Assembly (NCBI GenBank): GCA_035479375.1
Contig: DATIIT010000004.1
Location: forward strand, 1-64,000
Length of the DNA stretch: 64,000 bases
From: PMNU01 sp035479375
GTDB taxonomy: Bacteria; Patescibacteriota; Saccharimonadia; Saccharimonadales; UBA4665
Direction of reading: 5' to 3'
The notes under the pieces are model-generated. The model did no database searches and had not been told where the DNA came from. It saw nothing but the letters and a program-made list of their open reading frames with translations. Below, piece by piece: positions 30,559-41,500 of this stretch. Position 1 is the stretch's first letter. Each line of letters begins with the position of its first letter. The translations under genes and the position numbers were made by a program.

Positions 30559-31287
30559 TTACCCAATATCGATGCGCGTAAATGGCTCGGCGTAGCGGTA
30601 GCCATACTTGGCGCCAGCTTTTGCCGCCTGTTGGGCCATGCCTTCTTTTAGCTGTTGGACGCTGACTTGGCTGGCGTGCTCGCCCAAAGCCGCAAACTTT
30701 AGGTCAATGGTGTCTGAAATGTCTACGGCAAAGTTGGCCTGCCCGGCGTCAAAGCCAATAAGCAGCAGCGTGGCGGTGTTGTGCGGCCCAAAACCCTGCT
30801 CCAGGAGTTCCGGGAAGCTCATGTGGTCGCGTGCCAAGGGGTACACGGCGTCCAGCGCGGCCTGCCCGGCTGCCCGGTGGTCCGGATGGTTGATGAGCCC
30901 TTCCGGCGCAAAATACAGCACCGACGGGTCAAACGCCACCACTACATCCGGTTTCACTTGGCGGATCGTCTTGATGATCTCGCGCTTGACGTCCACGGAA
31001 TTTTCCAGGCTGCCGTCCGGGAAGTCGCAGAAAAATACGTCGGCCAGGCCCAGGAGTTTGGCCGCGCGGCGCTGCTCTTCGCGGCGCATGTCGCGGAGCC
31101 GCTCAGAGGTCATTGCGCGGTCGCTGCTGCCCTTGCCGCCATCGGTCAAAACAAGGTAGTACACTTTGGCGCCAGCGCGGGCAAAAGCGGCCATGGCGCC
31201 GCCAGCGTAATAATCGAGGTCATCCGGGTGGGCGGCAACGCCGAGGACAACTTTTGGTATGAGCGGGGCGGGAGTGTGTGCATTCAT
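30559..31287 (-). CDS. PIG-L family deacetylase
   Basis: A 242-residue zinc-dependent N-acetylglucosaminyl-type deacetylase. The motif 'GVAAHPDDLDYYAGGAMAAF' (AHPDD, metal and catalytic base) and 'GLINHPDHRAAGQAALDAVY' (HPDH, third ligand) are intact and in the usual spacing. Family members act on GlcNAc conjugates such as glycolipids or thiol cofactors; the substrate here is unknown. A second PIG-L domain occurs fused to the membrane protein at 51492-54245. Confidence 0.93.
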   Translation of the reverse strand: MNAHTPAPLIPKVVLGVAAHPDDLDYYAGGAMAAFARAGAKVYYLVLTDGGKGSSDRAMTSERLRDMRREEQRRAAKLLGLADVFFCDFPDGSLENSVDVKREIIKTIRQVKPDVVVAFDPSVLYFAPEGLINHPDHRAAGQAALDAVYPLARDHMSFPELLEQGFGPHNTATLLLIGFDAGQANFAVDISDTIDLKFAALGEHASQVSVQQLKEGMAQQAAKAGAKYGYRYAEPFTRIDIG

Positions 31288-31336
31288 ATGTCTAGTATAT
31301 ACGAAGATTATGCTTGCGTTTTGCTATACTACCACT

Positions 31337-32827
31337 ATGGGTAGGCACATATTTAACAGACGGGCTGTGCGCTTTGGCGCAGTGGCCGCCGGCATTATAC
31401 TGGCGGCGGTGGCCGGGCTGGCCTCCCGGGGGCCGGCGCGGGTCTATAGCGCCACCAACGGGCGCATTGCGTACTCGCTGTACGACAACACTTTTTTTCA
31501 GGTTTACTCCATTAACGCCGACGGCACTGGCCAGCGGCAGCTTACCAACCACGCTTATACCAGCGTGCAGCCCAACTGGTCTCCGGATGGCAGCAAAATT
31601 GTCTACTCCGCCGACCTGAACAACGACGGCAATACCCAATTGTTTGTCATGAACGCCGATGGCACGGCGCAAACCGCGCTTACCAATAACGGCGCCACCA
31701 ACTTTGACGCGCATTGGTCGCCGGATGGCAGCAAGATCGCTTTCACGATACAGGATAGCGGCGGCGCCAGCAACCTATTCGTTATGGATGCCAACGGCAG
31801 CGGGCTCAAACAACTCACCACCGACGGGCAAGACAATGCACCCAGCTGGAAGCCGGACGGCAGCAGCCTGGTATTCACCTGCTGGGACGGCCATTTTGAC
31901 CAAATCTGCGCCATCAATGCCGATGGCAGCGGCCAGCACACTGTCACCACCGATCAACATGTCCACGAGACCGCCAGCTGGTCGCCGGACGGCAACAAGC
32001 TGCTACTGCTGTACGAACCAACGCTCTACAATGACCATCTAGCCACCATGGACCCCGACGGCAGCAACATCCAGGTCATAGCCACCACCGGCACGGATAC
32101 GAACCACCCGGCTTGGTCGCCGGATGGCAGCAAAATTGTCTTCGAGGACACCGGGGTGGGTTCCTCGCCCACCAGCATCTACTACATCAATGCCGATGGC
32201 AGCGGGCAAACCCCTGTGACGCCGGACGACTCATTTAACTCCCAATATGCCTCGTGGCAGCCGGTCACCACCACGGACAACGACAACGATGGCTCGCCCA
32301 ACGCCACCGAAAATAACGCACCCAACAGCGGCGACGCTAATGGCGACGGTGTTTTGGACGCCGCGCAGCCTAATGTCACCAGCTTGGTGAGCCCGGTAAG
32401 TGGCACGTACGGCGTGCTGCAATCCAGCTGCGGCTCAGGCACCGCCGTGTCGCTGACAGCCGCACCAGCCGGCTACAAAGACGCCGCCTTCAACTATCCC
32501 GCCGGGCTTATGGCCTTCACGCTGCACTGCGGTGCCAGCGGCACCACCGCCACCGTCACCCAATATTATTACGGGTTAGCAGCCAGTGGTACGTTTGTGC
32601 TGCGTAAATACAACGCCACCACCCATACCTACCAGACGATGCCCGGCGCGGCAATTACACAGGCAACTGTGGGTGGCCAATCGGCCGTCAAAGTTACGTA
32701 CCAGATAACCGATGGCGGCCCCTTTGACCAAGACGGCACGGCCAACGGCCTGATTGTTGACCCGGTGGGCCTGGCCCAACCCAGCATTAGCGCGCCCAAC
32801 ACCGGGCTCGGCGGCACCGCACGCTAG
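31337..32827 (+). CDS. Exported TolB-like beta-propeller protein
   Basis: A 496-residue protein. A signal or anchor helix is at 12-30, followed by six TolB/PD40-type repeats (each with 'xWSPDGSKI' and 'xxINADGSG'), then an Asp/Asn-rich calcium-like linker ('DNDNDGSPNATENNAPNSGD') and a C-terminal beta domain. The tail 'ISAPNTGLGG' contains PNTG but lacks the membrane helix of a sorting signal. The ATG at 31337 is 6 nt after TATACT with an extended TGC, so the message is likely leaderless; the longer frame from 31259 overlaps the divergent PIG-L gene. It shares its stop (CTAG) with the convergent gene. Confidence 0.85.
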   Translation: MGRHIFNRRAVRFGAVAAGIILAAVAGLASRGPARVYSATNGRIAYSLYDNTFFQVYSINADGTGQRQLTNHAYTSVQPNWSPDGSKIVYSADLNNDGNTQLFVMNADGTAQTALTNNGATNFDAHWSPDGSKIAFTIQDSGGASNLFVMDANGSGLKQLTTDGQDNAPSWKPDGSSLVFTCWDGHFDQICAINADGSGQHTVTTDQHVHETASWSPDGNKLLLLYEPTLYNDHLATMDPDGSNIQVIATTGTDTNHPAWSPDGSKIVFEDTGVGSSPTSIYYINADGSGQTPVTPDDSFNSQYASWQPVTTTDNDNDGSPNATENNAPNSGDANGDGVLDAAQPNVTSLVSPVSGTYGVLQSSCGSGTAVSLTAAPAGYKDAAFNYPAGLMAFTLHCGASGTTATVTQYYYGLAASGTFVLRKYNATTHTYQTMPGAAITQATVGGQSAVKVTYQITDGGPFDQDGTANGLIVDPVGLAQPSISAPNTGLGGTAR

Positions 32828-34461
32828 CGGGCCGGCATTGGGCGCCGTGCAGCCGCGCCGTGGTCGTAAAATAGCAGCATTTCCTGCGGATGCCGCCGTG
32901 TCCCGGCAATAAGCTCGCTACTGCTGGGCGAGCCGAATAGCCGGGTAACATCCGCCTCCGGGCAGCGCGATGCTCCGCCGCCCTGCAGCTGCAATAAGTA
33001 TGCAAAACTGTGGACCCGCAGATCCGGGCGCCACGCTGCGCTATTTAGGACGGGTGATGGAGCCCAGCACCCCACCAGCGGTACTACCGCCTGCTGCCGG
33101 GCGCCACTCAGCAGCCGCACCGGGAAGACGCGCCAATAATCGCCTGCCAGAAACGTAACGTGGTGCGCCGCCAAGGCCTGGGCAATGCGCCGGTTGCGCT
33201 GCTGGGGCAGGCTGGCGTCGGTGTTACGCTGGGTGTACGCGGCGGACGCGCTGGCCGCAAGCAGCACGGCTACGGCCAGTACCGCACCCAGCACAGGCAT
33301 GGTCCGCTGCAACAGCCGTATACTGCGGCCGGCCGCAGCCGCAACAATAAATCCGGAGAACAGCACCACGCCCAGGTACCGCGCGTCGGCCACATGCGGC
33401 TGGTTAAGTGCGATGTACCCGATAACGGCGGCCGCCGAGGTAGCCAGCGCCATCCAGGCCAGCGCGGCGGCCTTGGATAGCGGCGCGTCGGCGTCACGGA
33501 AGCGAAGCGTGCCCAGTAAACGGAACGCCGCCCCGGCCATGCCAACGGCAACCACAGCGTTGACAATAACTGCCGGGGCAACAAGCGCCCCAGCCTGCAC
33601 CGTCAGGCCCAGGTTTAAGCCCATAGCACGGGCAGTGCCAGTGGCTGCGGGGAGTAGTAAATCGCTGTGGCGGATCCAGCCGTATGCCAGCGGATCCGGC
33701 ACGAGGTGCGTCATGCGCGCCACCAGCGCCAGCAGCACTGTGCCGCCCATCCAGCCAAACAGGGCGCCCAGCAGCCAGCGGGCCGCGAGCTTTTGCAGCG
33801 CGCGCTGCTCTGCCGTCCAGGCGGCCACCAGCAAAAGGGCCGCGCCGCCAATTGCCAGGCGCACAAACAGGGCATCACTCGCCGTGAGCACTGCCAACAG
33901 GCCGGCCACCCCTAACAGCTGCTTCCCGCCGGCTTTTTGCGCGCGCGCCAAAAGCGCCAGCGCCGCAAAATACGCTACGTACTCCAGGTTACGCCCGGTG
34001 AGCATGCCCCAGCCCAGCGGCGTGGTCACCCCGTGGCCAAGCGCCCACACCGGCACCACTGCCAGTACCGAGCCCAGCGCCAAACACCACGTGCCCCACG
34101 CCAGCGGCCGCCGGTCTAGGCGATACAGCAAGTACACCAAGGCGCCAAGCGTCGCCATAACCACCAACACCGTACACACGGCGTACGCCCCGGCAGAGAA
34201 ACCAAACAGCCGCAGCAGCGCAAACAGCGGCCACTTTATAAGCTGCGTATGCGGCGCTGGGAAGTCCGCACCCATAAACGTCCGGCCGTTTTCAAATAGG
34301 TAGCCGCCTACCAACTGGTCGGCGTTGGGCTGCTGCGCACGGGCGGCGGCCAGCGACCACTCCAACGCCGAACCACACAATACCAGCAGCGCAGCGCCGG
34401 CGTACAACCGCGTATAGTTAGCGCTCCCCCATTGTGCGGCCCGCCGCGTGTACGCCCCCAT
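32824..34461 (-). CDS. Multi-pass membrane glycosyltransferase-like protein
   Basis: A 545-residue protein with about ten to twelve transmembrane helices and a C-terminal soluble region of about 130 residues. It is a paralogue of the first 600 residues of the protein at 51492-54245: both share 'ADQLV(G/N)(G/S)YL' early on, 'GRNLEYV'/'TRNLEYV' in the middle, 'LAGDYWRVFPVRL'/'LVGDYWRVVPSRL', and 'LLLFYDHG'/'LLLLYDHG' near the end. The general plan resembles GT-C membrane transferases; a catalytic DE/DD pair is not obvious. It may act in surface glycan assembly. Confidence 0.7.
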   Translation of the reverse strand: MGAYTRRAAQWGSANYTRLYAGAALLVLCGSALEWSLAAARAQQPNADQLVGGYLFENGRTFMGADFPAPHTQLIKWPLFALLRLFGFSAGAYAVCTVLVVMATLGALVYLLYRLDRRPLAWGTWCLALGSVLAVVPVWALGHGVTTPLGWGMLTGRNLEYVAYFAALALLARAQKAGGKQLLGVAGLLAVLTASDALFVRLAIGGAALLLVAAWTAEQRALQKLAARWLLGALFGWMGGTVLLALVARMTHLVPDPLAYGWIRHSDLLLPAATGTARAMGLNLGLTVQAGALVAPAVIVNAVVAVGMAGAAFRLLGTLRFRDADAPLSKAAALAWMALATSAAAVIGYIALNQPHVADARYLGVVLFSGFIVAAAAGRSIRLLQRTMPVLGAVLAVAVLLAASASAAYTQRNTDASLPQQRNRRIAQALAAHHVTFLAGDYWRVFPVRLLSGARQQAVVPLVGCWAPSPVLNSAAWRPDLRVHSFAYLLQLQGGGASRCPEADVTRLFGSPSSSELIAGTRRHPQEMLLFYDHGAAARRPMPAR

Positions 34462-34523
34462 GCCATAAAGTGTAACAGCTTCGGCGGCTAGGCGCGCTTA
34501 ACGGACTGGTATAGACTGGCTAT

Positions 34524-35165
34524 ATGAAGCTGCCCCGCCGCCGACCGCTGTTTGTGATCCTGCTGGCTGTGGCGTTGCTGGCCGGCGCGGGTGGGTACTC
34601 GCTTGCCCGGCGGCCGCAGGTGCAGACACAGCCGCCGGCAGTGAAGCATGTCGTAAAGCACACCACCGACCACCCCAGCGAAGCGCCCATTGCCAAGGCC
34701 GCCTATGTCTCCACCGCCGGGCCTGCCGAGCCAAAATACATCAACCTACCCACCATTGGTACCCAGGGCTTCATTGAGAAAATGGGCATCGACCAGCACA
34801 ACCAGGTGGCCGCGCCCGGCAACGTCAACCTTGCGGGCTGGTACGTCAACAGCGCCCTGCCCGGCCAGCCGGGACTCAGCATCATTGACGGCCATGTGGA
34901 CGGCCTCAGCAGCCCGGGCATTTTTAAAAACCTGGGCAAACTCAAGCCCGGTGACCAGTTTACGGTGCAGCAGGGCAACAACACCACGCACACCTACAGC
35001 GTCCGCAGCGTAACCAGCGTCAGCGACGGCCAAGCGGTTGAGGCGCTCTTTTCCCAAGATCCAAGTGTGCCGAGCGAGCTGAACCTCATCACTTGCGGCG
35101 GCGCGTTTAACCGCGCTACCAAGGAGTACGAACAGCGCGTGGTCGTGGCCGCCGCGCTCCTGTAG
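34524..35165 (+). CDS. Sortase (class E/F-like)
   Basis: A 213-residue membrane-anchored transpeptidase. An N-terminal helix (8-28) is followed by the sortase barrel: His124 in 'IIDGHVDG', Cys191 in 'LNLITCGGAFN', and Arg205 in 'YEQRVVVAA', the catalytic triad in the right order. Sortases cut LPxTG-type signals and join proteins to the cell wall. A matching substrate (LPNTG plus helix plus basic tail) is encoded at 42077-42973. TGG-TATAGA lies 8 nt before the ATG. It ends directly against the stop of the convergent CapA-like gene. Confidence 0.92.
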   Translation: MKLPRRRPLFVILLAVALLAGAGGYSLARRPQVQTQPPAVKHVVKHTTDHPSEAPIAKAAYVSTAGPAEPKYINLPTIGTQGFIEKMGIDQHNQVAAPGNVNLAGWYVNSALPGQPGLSIIDGHVDGLSSPGIFKNLGKLKPGDQFTVQQGNNTTHTYSVRSVTSVSDGQAVEALFSQDPSVPSELNLITCGGAFNRATKEYEQRVVVAAALL

Positions 35166-36776
35166 CTATAGGCCGGCGGCCTGGCGCGCGGCCTCCAGCT
35201 TGCCCAAAAAGTCAACGGCCTGCGCGTCGGTCGTCAAGTGTGTTTGCAGCGCCGTGTCGTACAGCGTGGGCGACAGTTTAGTTTGCAGCAATTGGCCTTT
35301 TACAAAGTAGTGCGTCAAAATCATGCCCTCTTCGGTATCCGGCCACTGCGTCTGCTCAAAATAGAGGTTGCCCAGGCCGTAGTAAATTGGCTTGCCGTGG
35401 TACAGCTCGTAGGTTTGCGGCTGGTGCGCCTGGGTGCCCACCACCATGTCCGCGCCCAGGTCGATTATTTTACGGAAGTCCGCCGTCTGGTTTTTAATGG
35501 GCTGGTAACAGATGGGGTACGGCACGTAGCCGTCGGGGTAAGCGTAGCACTCGTTATACTGCACGTCCACGATGACAAAGCCGGCCTGCTGCTTGGCCGC
35601 GGCGATATCGGCCTGTATTTTGTCAAAATCAAAGCTATTGGCGCCGGGGCCGTCGGCAGTGGCGATGGGCGTGCCGTGCGGCGAGTCGGCGTAGTTGTAG
35701 CCCAAAAACGCCACCTTGGAGCCCTTTTGGTCGGCGATGTAGGGCTTGGCCGCCTCGGCGCTGTTGAGCCCGCCGCCAAAGGTGTGCCAGCCCAGGCTGT
35801 GGTAGAGGTTGATGGTGTCGGTGTCGTTTTTGGTGCCGGCGTCATTGTTGTGGTTGCCGGTGAGCTCCACTACGTCGATGCCGCTGGCCTTGAGCGGCCC
35901 GATCATCTCTGGCAGCGCGCAAAACACGGTGATGTTATACTGGCAGCCAGGCTCAAACGAGACCTCGTCCGAGGTGTGCGTGATGTCGGCGTCCGCCAAA
36001 AACGGCCCGATCTTTTGGCTAAAATACGTTGGGTCTTTGACCGAGCTGAGTTTTTTCATGAACACGCGGGTCAGCGCGGTGACGCCGCTCATATTTACCT
36101 TGAGCACGGCGTCTTTGGTGGGCAAGCCGCCAAGTTGTACGCCGGAAGCCTTGCCAGCGGCCGCGCCGTGGAACACTGCCTGCCGGAAGACCGCGCCTTT
36201 CTGGAAGCTGTCTAGGTAATAGGCGCCGTCCAACGCCAACAATTTCACCTTAGGCGTCAGCTGCGTGGCCGGGATGAACAGGACGTCGGCGTCTTTGGTT
36301 TCTGCTGCTGGCGTGGTGGTGGGCTGCAAGTTGGCGGTTGGCACGCCGAGTGCAGTAGCCAGCGCGCTGCGCGTTGCCGCATCGCTGCCAGCCGGGACAA
36401 ATACCGCGGTGTGCGCCAGCTCGCCACGGGAGATGGACTGGCGCGGGGCGTAGGCGTTGGTGACCGGCACGTAGGCCGCGAGCGCAGCGCCGGCCGTCTG
36501 CTCCAGCGTAGTTTGGACGCTTATGTCCAGCGCGCCGCCCACACCATGCTGTTGGAGTGTGGTGGCGATGAGCTGCCGCTCGTCCGCGCTCACGCTGGCG
36601 TCAAAATGCAGCGCACTGCTGGCGCCCGCCATATGGGCGGCCGTGTAGGCAGCTGGCTTCCGCGCCGCAAAATGGTACGTGAGCCCGCCGGCCGCAGCCA
36701 ACAAAAGCACCACGCATCCCACCACCCACAGCCAGCGGCGTGGCCTATGTGCTGAGCGGCGCCCCGTCCACCTCAT
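35166..36776 (-). CDS. CapA-like metallophosphatase-fold protein
   Basis: A 536-residue protein with an N-terminal membrane helix (17-35) and a C-terminal CapA domain: 'ADADITHTSDEVSF', 'VVELTGNHNNDAGTK', 'GADMVVGTQAHQPQTYELYH' and 'KPIYYGLGNLYFEQTQW'. CapA proteins take part in poly-gamma-glutamate capsule export or, in general, act as calcineurin-like surface hydrolases. The N-terminal 200 residues are an extra domain of unknown fold. Without capB and capC nearby a capsule role is uncertain. Neighbours are a sortase and an ABC exporter. Confidence 0.88.
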   Translation of the reverse strand: MRWTGRRSAHRPRRWLWVVGCVVLLLAAAGGLTYHFAARKPAAYTAAHMAGASSALHFDASVSADERQLIATTLQQHGVGGALDISVQTTLEQTAGAALAAYVPVTNAYAPRQSISRGELAHTAVFVPAGSDAATRSALATALGVPTANLQPTTTPAAETKDADVLFIPATQLTPKVKLLALDGAYYLDSFQKGAVFRQAVFHGAAAGKASGVQLGGLPTKDAVLKVNMSGVTALTRVFMKKLSSVKDPTYFSQKIGPFLADADITHTSDEVSFEPGCQYNITVFCALPEMIGPLKASGIDVVELTGNHNNDAGTKNDTDTINLYHSLGWHTFGGGLNSAEAAKPYIADQKGSKVAFLGYNYADSPHGTPIATADGPGANSFDFDKIQADIAAAKQQAGFVIVDVQYNECYAYPDGYVPYPICYQPIKNQTADFRKIIDLGADMVVGTQAHQPQTYELYHGKPIYYGLGNLYFEQTQWPDTEEGMILTHYFVKGQLLQTKLSPTLYDTALQTHLTTDAQAVDFLGKLEAARQAAGL

Positions 36777-36782
36777 GAAGGC

Positions 36783-37592
36783 CTACTGTGCAGCTTTACG
36801 GCGGAATAACCACGAGGCCAGCGGCATGCTCACCGCCAAAATCGCCAAGCACCACACCACAGACAGCCAGCCATAATGCCCCACCGGTTTGCCCAGCATC
36901 AGCGAGCGCACCGCCTCCACCACTTGCGTGATGGGCTGGTTCTCGGCAAACAGGCGCAAATAGTGGGGCATGCTGGCCGCCGGCACAAACGCGCCGCTGG
37001 CAAAGGTGAGCGGGAAAATCACCACAAACGACAACCACTGCACCGCCTCCACACTCTTGGCAAAGACGCCCATAATGGCCATCATCCAGGAAAACGCAAA
37101 AGTGAACAGCATGAGGATGCCAGCGATATACAGCCAGCTGACGAGCCCGGCGTGGCTGCGGAAGCCAATCACCAACCCGGTAAGCAGCATAACGGTGGTG
37201 GAAATGGTGTTGCGCAGTAAGTCGGAAATAATATGCCCGTTAAGCACCGCAATATTAGACATAGGCAGCGAGCGGAAGCGGTCGATGATGCCTTTTTGCA
37301 AGTCATTACAGATAGCCACGGCCGTGGTGGTAGACCCAAAGGCCACGGTCTGCACAATAATGCCGGCCATTAAAAAGTCCAGGTAGTGCACACCTGGCGG
37401 CAGCGAGCCCTTGACCGCGCCGCCGAAAACCGCCGAAAACAGCGCCAAAAACATAATTGGCTGGAAAAACGCGCCCAGGAGCTGGTCGGTGTTGCGCAAA
37501 ATGTGCATGCTGCTGCGCTTGACCATAATCCAGGAGTCCAGCGCCAACAGCACGGCCTTGGGTTTTTTCTCGAACTGCAGTGCCACGGCCAT
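36783..37592 (-). CDS. ABC-2 type exporter permease (DrrB-like)
   Basis: A 269-residue permease with six transmembrane helices. 'LQKGIIDRFRSLPMSNIAVL' and 'FPLTFASGAFVPAASMPHYL' are the hallmarks of the DrrB/NodJ type. It works with the ATPase encoded just upstream, whose stop codon shares a base with this start (TAATG). The substrate is unknown, probably a lipid, glycolipid or drug-like compound. Confidence 0.93.
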   Translation of the reverse strand: MAVALQFEKKPKAVLLALDSWIMVKRSSMHILRNTDQLLGAFFQPIMFLALFSAVFGGAVKGSLPPGVHYLDFLMAGIIVQTVAFGSTTTAVAICNDLQKGIIDRFRSLPMSNIAVLNGHIISDLLRNTISTTVMLLTGLVIGFRSHAGLVSWLYIAGILMLFTFAFSWMMAIMGVFAKSVEAVQWLSFVVIFPLTFASGAFVPAASMPHYLRLFAENQPITQVVEAVRSLMLGKPVGHYGWLSVVWCLAILAVSMPLASWLFRRKAAQ

Positions 37593-38569
37593 TATTTGTC
37601 CCCTTCTTTCTGGGCGGCTTGGGTTGCTTGGGCGGTTTGCTTGCCGGTGAGCGACAAAAACACGTCGTCCAGCGTGGGCTTGTGCACTTCCAGCGCCACA
37701 ATGTTCACCTTGGCGTCGGCCAGCTCATCCAACACGCGCTTGACGTCTTTGTTGATGTTATTGATGGTAAGGCTCAGCTTGAAGGTTTTATCGTCGGCGT
37801 CGGCCGTGGCCTTACCGAGCACGCCGCGGGCGGCGGCCAACGCCGCGGCATCTTTAAAGGTGAGCTCCAGGCGGTCTTTGCCTACCTTACTTTTGAGTTC
37901 CGACGCCGTGCCTTTGGCGATCACCTTGCCGCCGTCAATCACCACAATTTGGTCGGCCAGTTGGTCGGCTTCTTCCAGGTACTGGGTGGTGAGCAAAATG
38001 GTGGTGCCGGCCGCCATTAACCGCTTGATAATGTCCCACATGCTGAGGCGCGAGCGCGGATCAAGGCCGGTGGTGGGCTCATCCAGGAAAATGATGGGCG
38101 GCGTGGCAATGAGGCTCACCGCCAAGTCCAGGCGCCGGCGCATGCCGCCGGAGTAGGTCTTGGCTGGGCGGTCGGCGGCTTTTTGGAGGTCGAACTCGTG
38201 CAGGAGCTCGTCGGCGCGGGCCGTGGCGCTGGCCTTGGTGAGGCGGTAGAGCCGGCCCATCATCACCAGGTTTTCGCGGCCGGTGAGCAGCTCGTCCACC
38301 GCGGCGGATTGGCCGGTAAGGCCGATGCTGTGCCGGACTTTGTCCGCGTCCTTGGCCACGTCGTAGCCGGCCACAGCCACAGTGCCGCCGTCTTGCTTGA
38401 GCAGCGTGCTTAAGATGCGCACCGTGGTGGTTTTGCCGGCGCCGTTAGGGCCCAGCAAGGCCAGCATCGTGCCTTCCTCAACTTGTAAGTCGATACCGCG
38501 CAGCACTTTGTTGGTGCCGTACGATTTGGTGAGGCCGCGGACTTCAACGGCGTATTTTTTTGGAGCCAT
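37592..38569 (-). CDS. ABC exporter ATPase (DrrA-like)
   Basis: A 325-residue ATP-binding subunit. Walker A 'GPNGAGKTTT', Q-loop 'GLTGQSAAVDELLTG', signature 'YSGGMRRRLDLA', Walker B 'IIFLDEPTTGLD' and the H-loop position replaced by Gln ('LLTTQYLEEAD'), which is usual in DrrA proteins. A C-terminal regulatory domain of about 90 residues is present. The start is ATG 38569: TGG-TATAGT lies 9 nt upstream. It pairs with the permease gene downstream. Confidence 0.95.
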   Translation of the reverse strand: MAPKKYAVEVRGLTKSYGTNKVLRGIDLQVEEGTMLALLGPNGAGKTTTVRILSTLLKQDGGTVAVAGYDVAKDADKVRHSIGLTGQSAAVDELLTGRENLVMMGRLYRLTKASATARADELLHEFDLQKAADRPAKTYSGGMRRRLDLAVSLIATPPIIFLDEPTTGLDPRSRLSMWDIIKRLMAAGTTILLTTQYLEEADQLADQIVVIDGGKVIAKGTASELKSKVGKDRLELTFKDAAALAAARGVLGKATADADDKTFKLSLTINNINKDVKRVLDELADAKVNIVALEVHKPTLDDVFLSLTGKQTAQATQAAQKEGDK

Positions 38570-38596
38570 GTCCCACCTACTATACCACAAGCGGGG

Positions 38597-41500
38597 CTAG
38601 TTTACCGGCGTGTTCATGTCCGTGGTGATTTCGCTGGCCGACAGCGCGCGGCTGTAGATGCGGACGTCGTCTAGCTGGCCGCCGTACTCGCTGGCCATGT
38701 TTTGGGCGTTGGCGCCAATGGTGAGGTTCTGTGTGTTGGTGAGCAGTGCGCGGTTCCAGGCGTAGGTTAGCTCTAGCACGCCGTCGACGTAAATTTTCTT
38801 GGTGCTGCCGTCCCAGGTGGAGGCCACATGGTGCCAGGCGCCGTTGGCCGGGTTGCTAACGCTCTTGTTGTCCCACGAGGTGATGTTGCCGGACAGCAGG
38901 CCGCTGGTAGAGAAATCAGCCAGCGCGTTGTTGCCGTAGCGCCCCACGCTGTAGGTGTTGTTGCCCTTAGACATGATCGTTTCCCAGGTTTTGGTCCAGG
39001 CGCTTTCTTTCATCCAGTACTCGATAGTCATGCCACTGGTGAGGTTAAATGACGCTGAGGAGGGCACCACCAGGTAATTGTTGCTGCCGCTAAAGTCGTA
39101 CGCGCCGCCGCTGTGGCCACTGGCCGTGAATGCCGGGCAAGCCGTACCACAAGTAAGTGTGTTAGCCAGGCCGCTGGCGTCGTTGAGGCCGGTGGCGCTG
39201 GTGTTGAAGCCGTAGGCAGCAAGCAGGCCAGGTACGCTCGCCACTTGGTTGTTGACCGTCACGGTAACGGGCGCGCTGGTGGCACTGATACCGGCGGTGT
39301 TGGTAGCCACCGCCGTGAGCGTGTATTGGCCGTTGGCTACTGCCGCAGTATTCCAGCTGAGGCCGTACGGTGAGCTGGCCGCTCCCGTGCCAATAAGCGT
39401 GCTGCCGTAGTAGTACTTGACGCTGGCAATGCCATAGGCGTCGCTGGCGCTGGCGCCGAGCGGGACCGTGCCGCTTACCGTGCCGGCGGCATTCATAAGG
39501 CTCACCGTGGGCGCTTGGTTGTGGACGTTCACGGTGGTGGTGGCGCTTTGGGCGCTGTTGCCGGCTGTGTCGGTGGCTACGGCGTAGATTTGGTGGGCGC
39601 CCTCGGCCGCGGCCGTAGTGTCCCAGGCAAAGGTGTACTGCGGGGCGCCGGCGGTTACGTCGGCAACTTGCGCGCCATCTAGGTAGAAGGCGACGTCGGC
39701 AATGCCGCTTTGGTCGCTAGCCGTGGCCGCCAGGGTGGCTGCGCCGCTTACCAGTGCGTTGTTGGCCGGGCTTGTTACGGAAACATTTGGCGGCGTGCCG
39801 TCTGGGTTAAAGACCGCGCCCGGCTCAGTTTGGGTGGTGGGCGTCAGGTGCGTGTCGCGGGCCACCACGCGCAACGTGTAATTGCCATTGGCCAGTGCCG
39901 AGGTGTCTAGGTTGGCCTGGTAGGGCGCGGCCGTATCCGTGGCCAGGGTGGTGCTCGTGCCAGTGCTGGCGTTGTCTAGGTAGAAAGTGACGTCCTGGAT
40001 GCCTTCGTTGTCGCTGGCGTCGGCGCTCACTGTGTTGGTGGCACCGCCCAAGGTGGCGCCGCTAGCCGGCGCGGTGATGGTGAGCGTGGGTGGCGTGGGC
40101 ACGTAGTTGTTTACCGTCACGGCCACTGCCGGGCTCACGGCCAGGCTCTTGCCGCTGGCGTCATATGCCGTGGCCACAATTTGGTAGCCGCCATCCGCCA
40201 CGGTGGTGGTGTCCCAGGTGGTGCTGTAAGGCGAGGTTGTCGTAGCAATGGCCGTGCCGTTGGCCGCAAAGCCTACGCTAGCTACGGCGCTGCCGTTGGT
40301 GACGTTGGCGCCCAGGTTCACCGTGCCCCTCACGGTTGAGCCGGAGGCTACGCCGCTTACCGTCACGGTAGGTGCCACAACTTGTGTCAGGAACAGTACC
40401 GACGGCCCGCTAAACGGCGCGTTAAAGCTGGTGGTGCCGCCGCCGTTCACCGGCGTACTTACCGGGGTGGAGGCGAGCGTTGCCGGGTTGTACCACTCCG
40501 CTGTCAATGTGCCGGTGATGCCAGCCAGGTTCACCGTAAAGCTCCCGCCGCTGGGGTTGTAGGTAATGAACTGCGCGCTGCCGTTGGTGGGGTTAGCCAA
40601 GCAGAACTGCGTTGAGCACAGCGTGGTAGAGGGCACCGCCTTGGCCAAATTGAGCCGGTTGGCGTACTCCAACGTCTTGCCCATGTTAAAGCGGGTGTTT
40701 TGCCAGGTGGGATCGTTGAGCTTGTTGCCAATGGCGTACGCCCCGCTGCCAAAAGCTACGCCGTCGTAGACGTCCATCTGCAAGGGGTTGAGCCCGCGCA
40801 AAAAGTCTTTCCAGGCCCAGTCCGCGCTGCCGCCGCAGCTGCCGCACTGGTGGTCGGTGTCGCCAAACTGTACTTTGCCGCTGGTGTTCACGCCCGGGTT
40901 GTTGATGTCGCCACCGTAGGCCATCCACTCGGCATTAGAATTGAGCATGGACGTGAGGTTGGCATTGGGGAACTGCATGCTAAAGCCAATGGGGTGGTGG
41001 TATGGCGTGCCGTTGGCGTTCTGGTATTTGCCATTTTCGTAGGCATGCAAGGTGTCGATGATGTGGTACTGCCAATCGCGGTTAGCCGTGCTGCCGTTGC
41101 TTTCGTTGCTGACCTCATACATGACGTTGGGCAGGTCGCCGATGGTGTCGGACACCTTTTTAATGTAGGCGTCGTCCAGGGCAACGATTTGCGGGTTGGC
41201 CAGCGTTTGGGTCTCGTCGCCGTTGCCGTCACCGTTGGTGTCGCCGTTGATGCCGTTGATGTTGTTGTTCGCGTTAAGCGGATGCCCCTTAAACGGTTGG
41301 TTGGCGCACCAGTACTGCGAGGTGCCGGCCGTGCCCTTGCAGCTGACACTCCAGCCGTTAAACAGCATCACCGAGACGTAAATGCCGCGGTCGTTAGCCT
41401 GCGACACGCGCTGCCGCAGCTGTTGGAAGTAGGCGTCGTTCCATTGGGTGAGGTCAAACTTGCCCAGGCCGTCCAGGGCGTTCCCCTGGCCAGTGGTGCG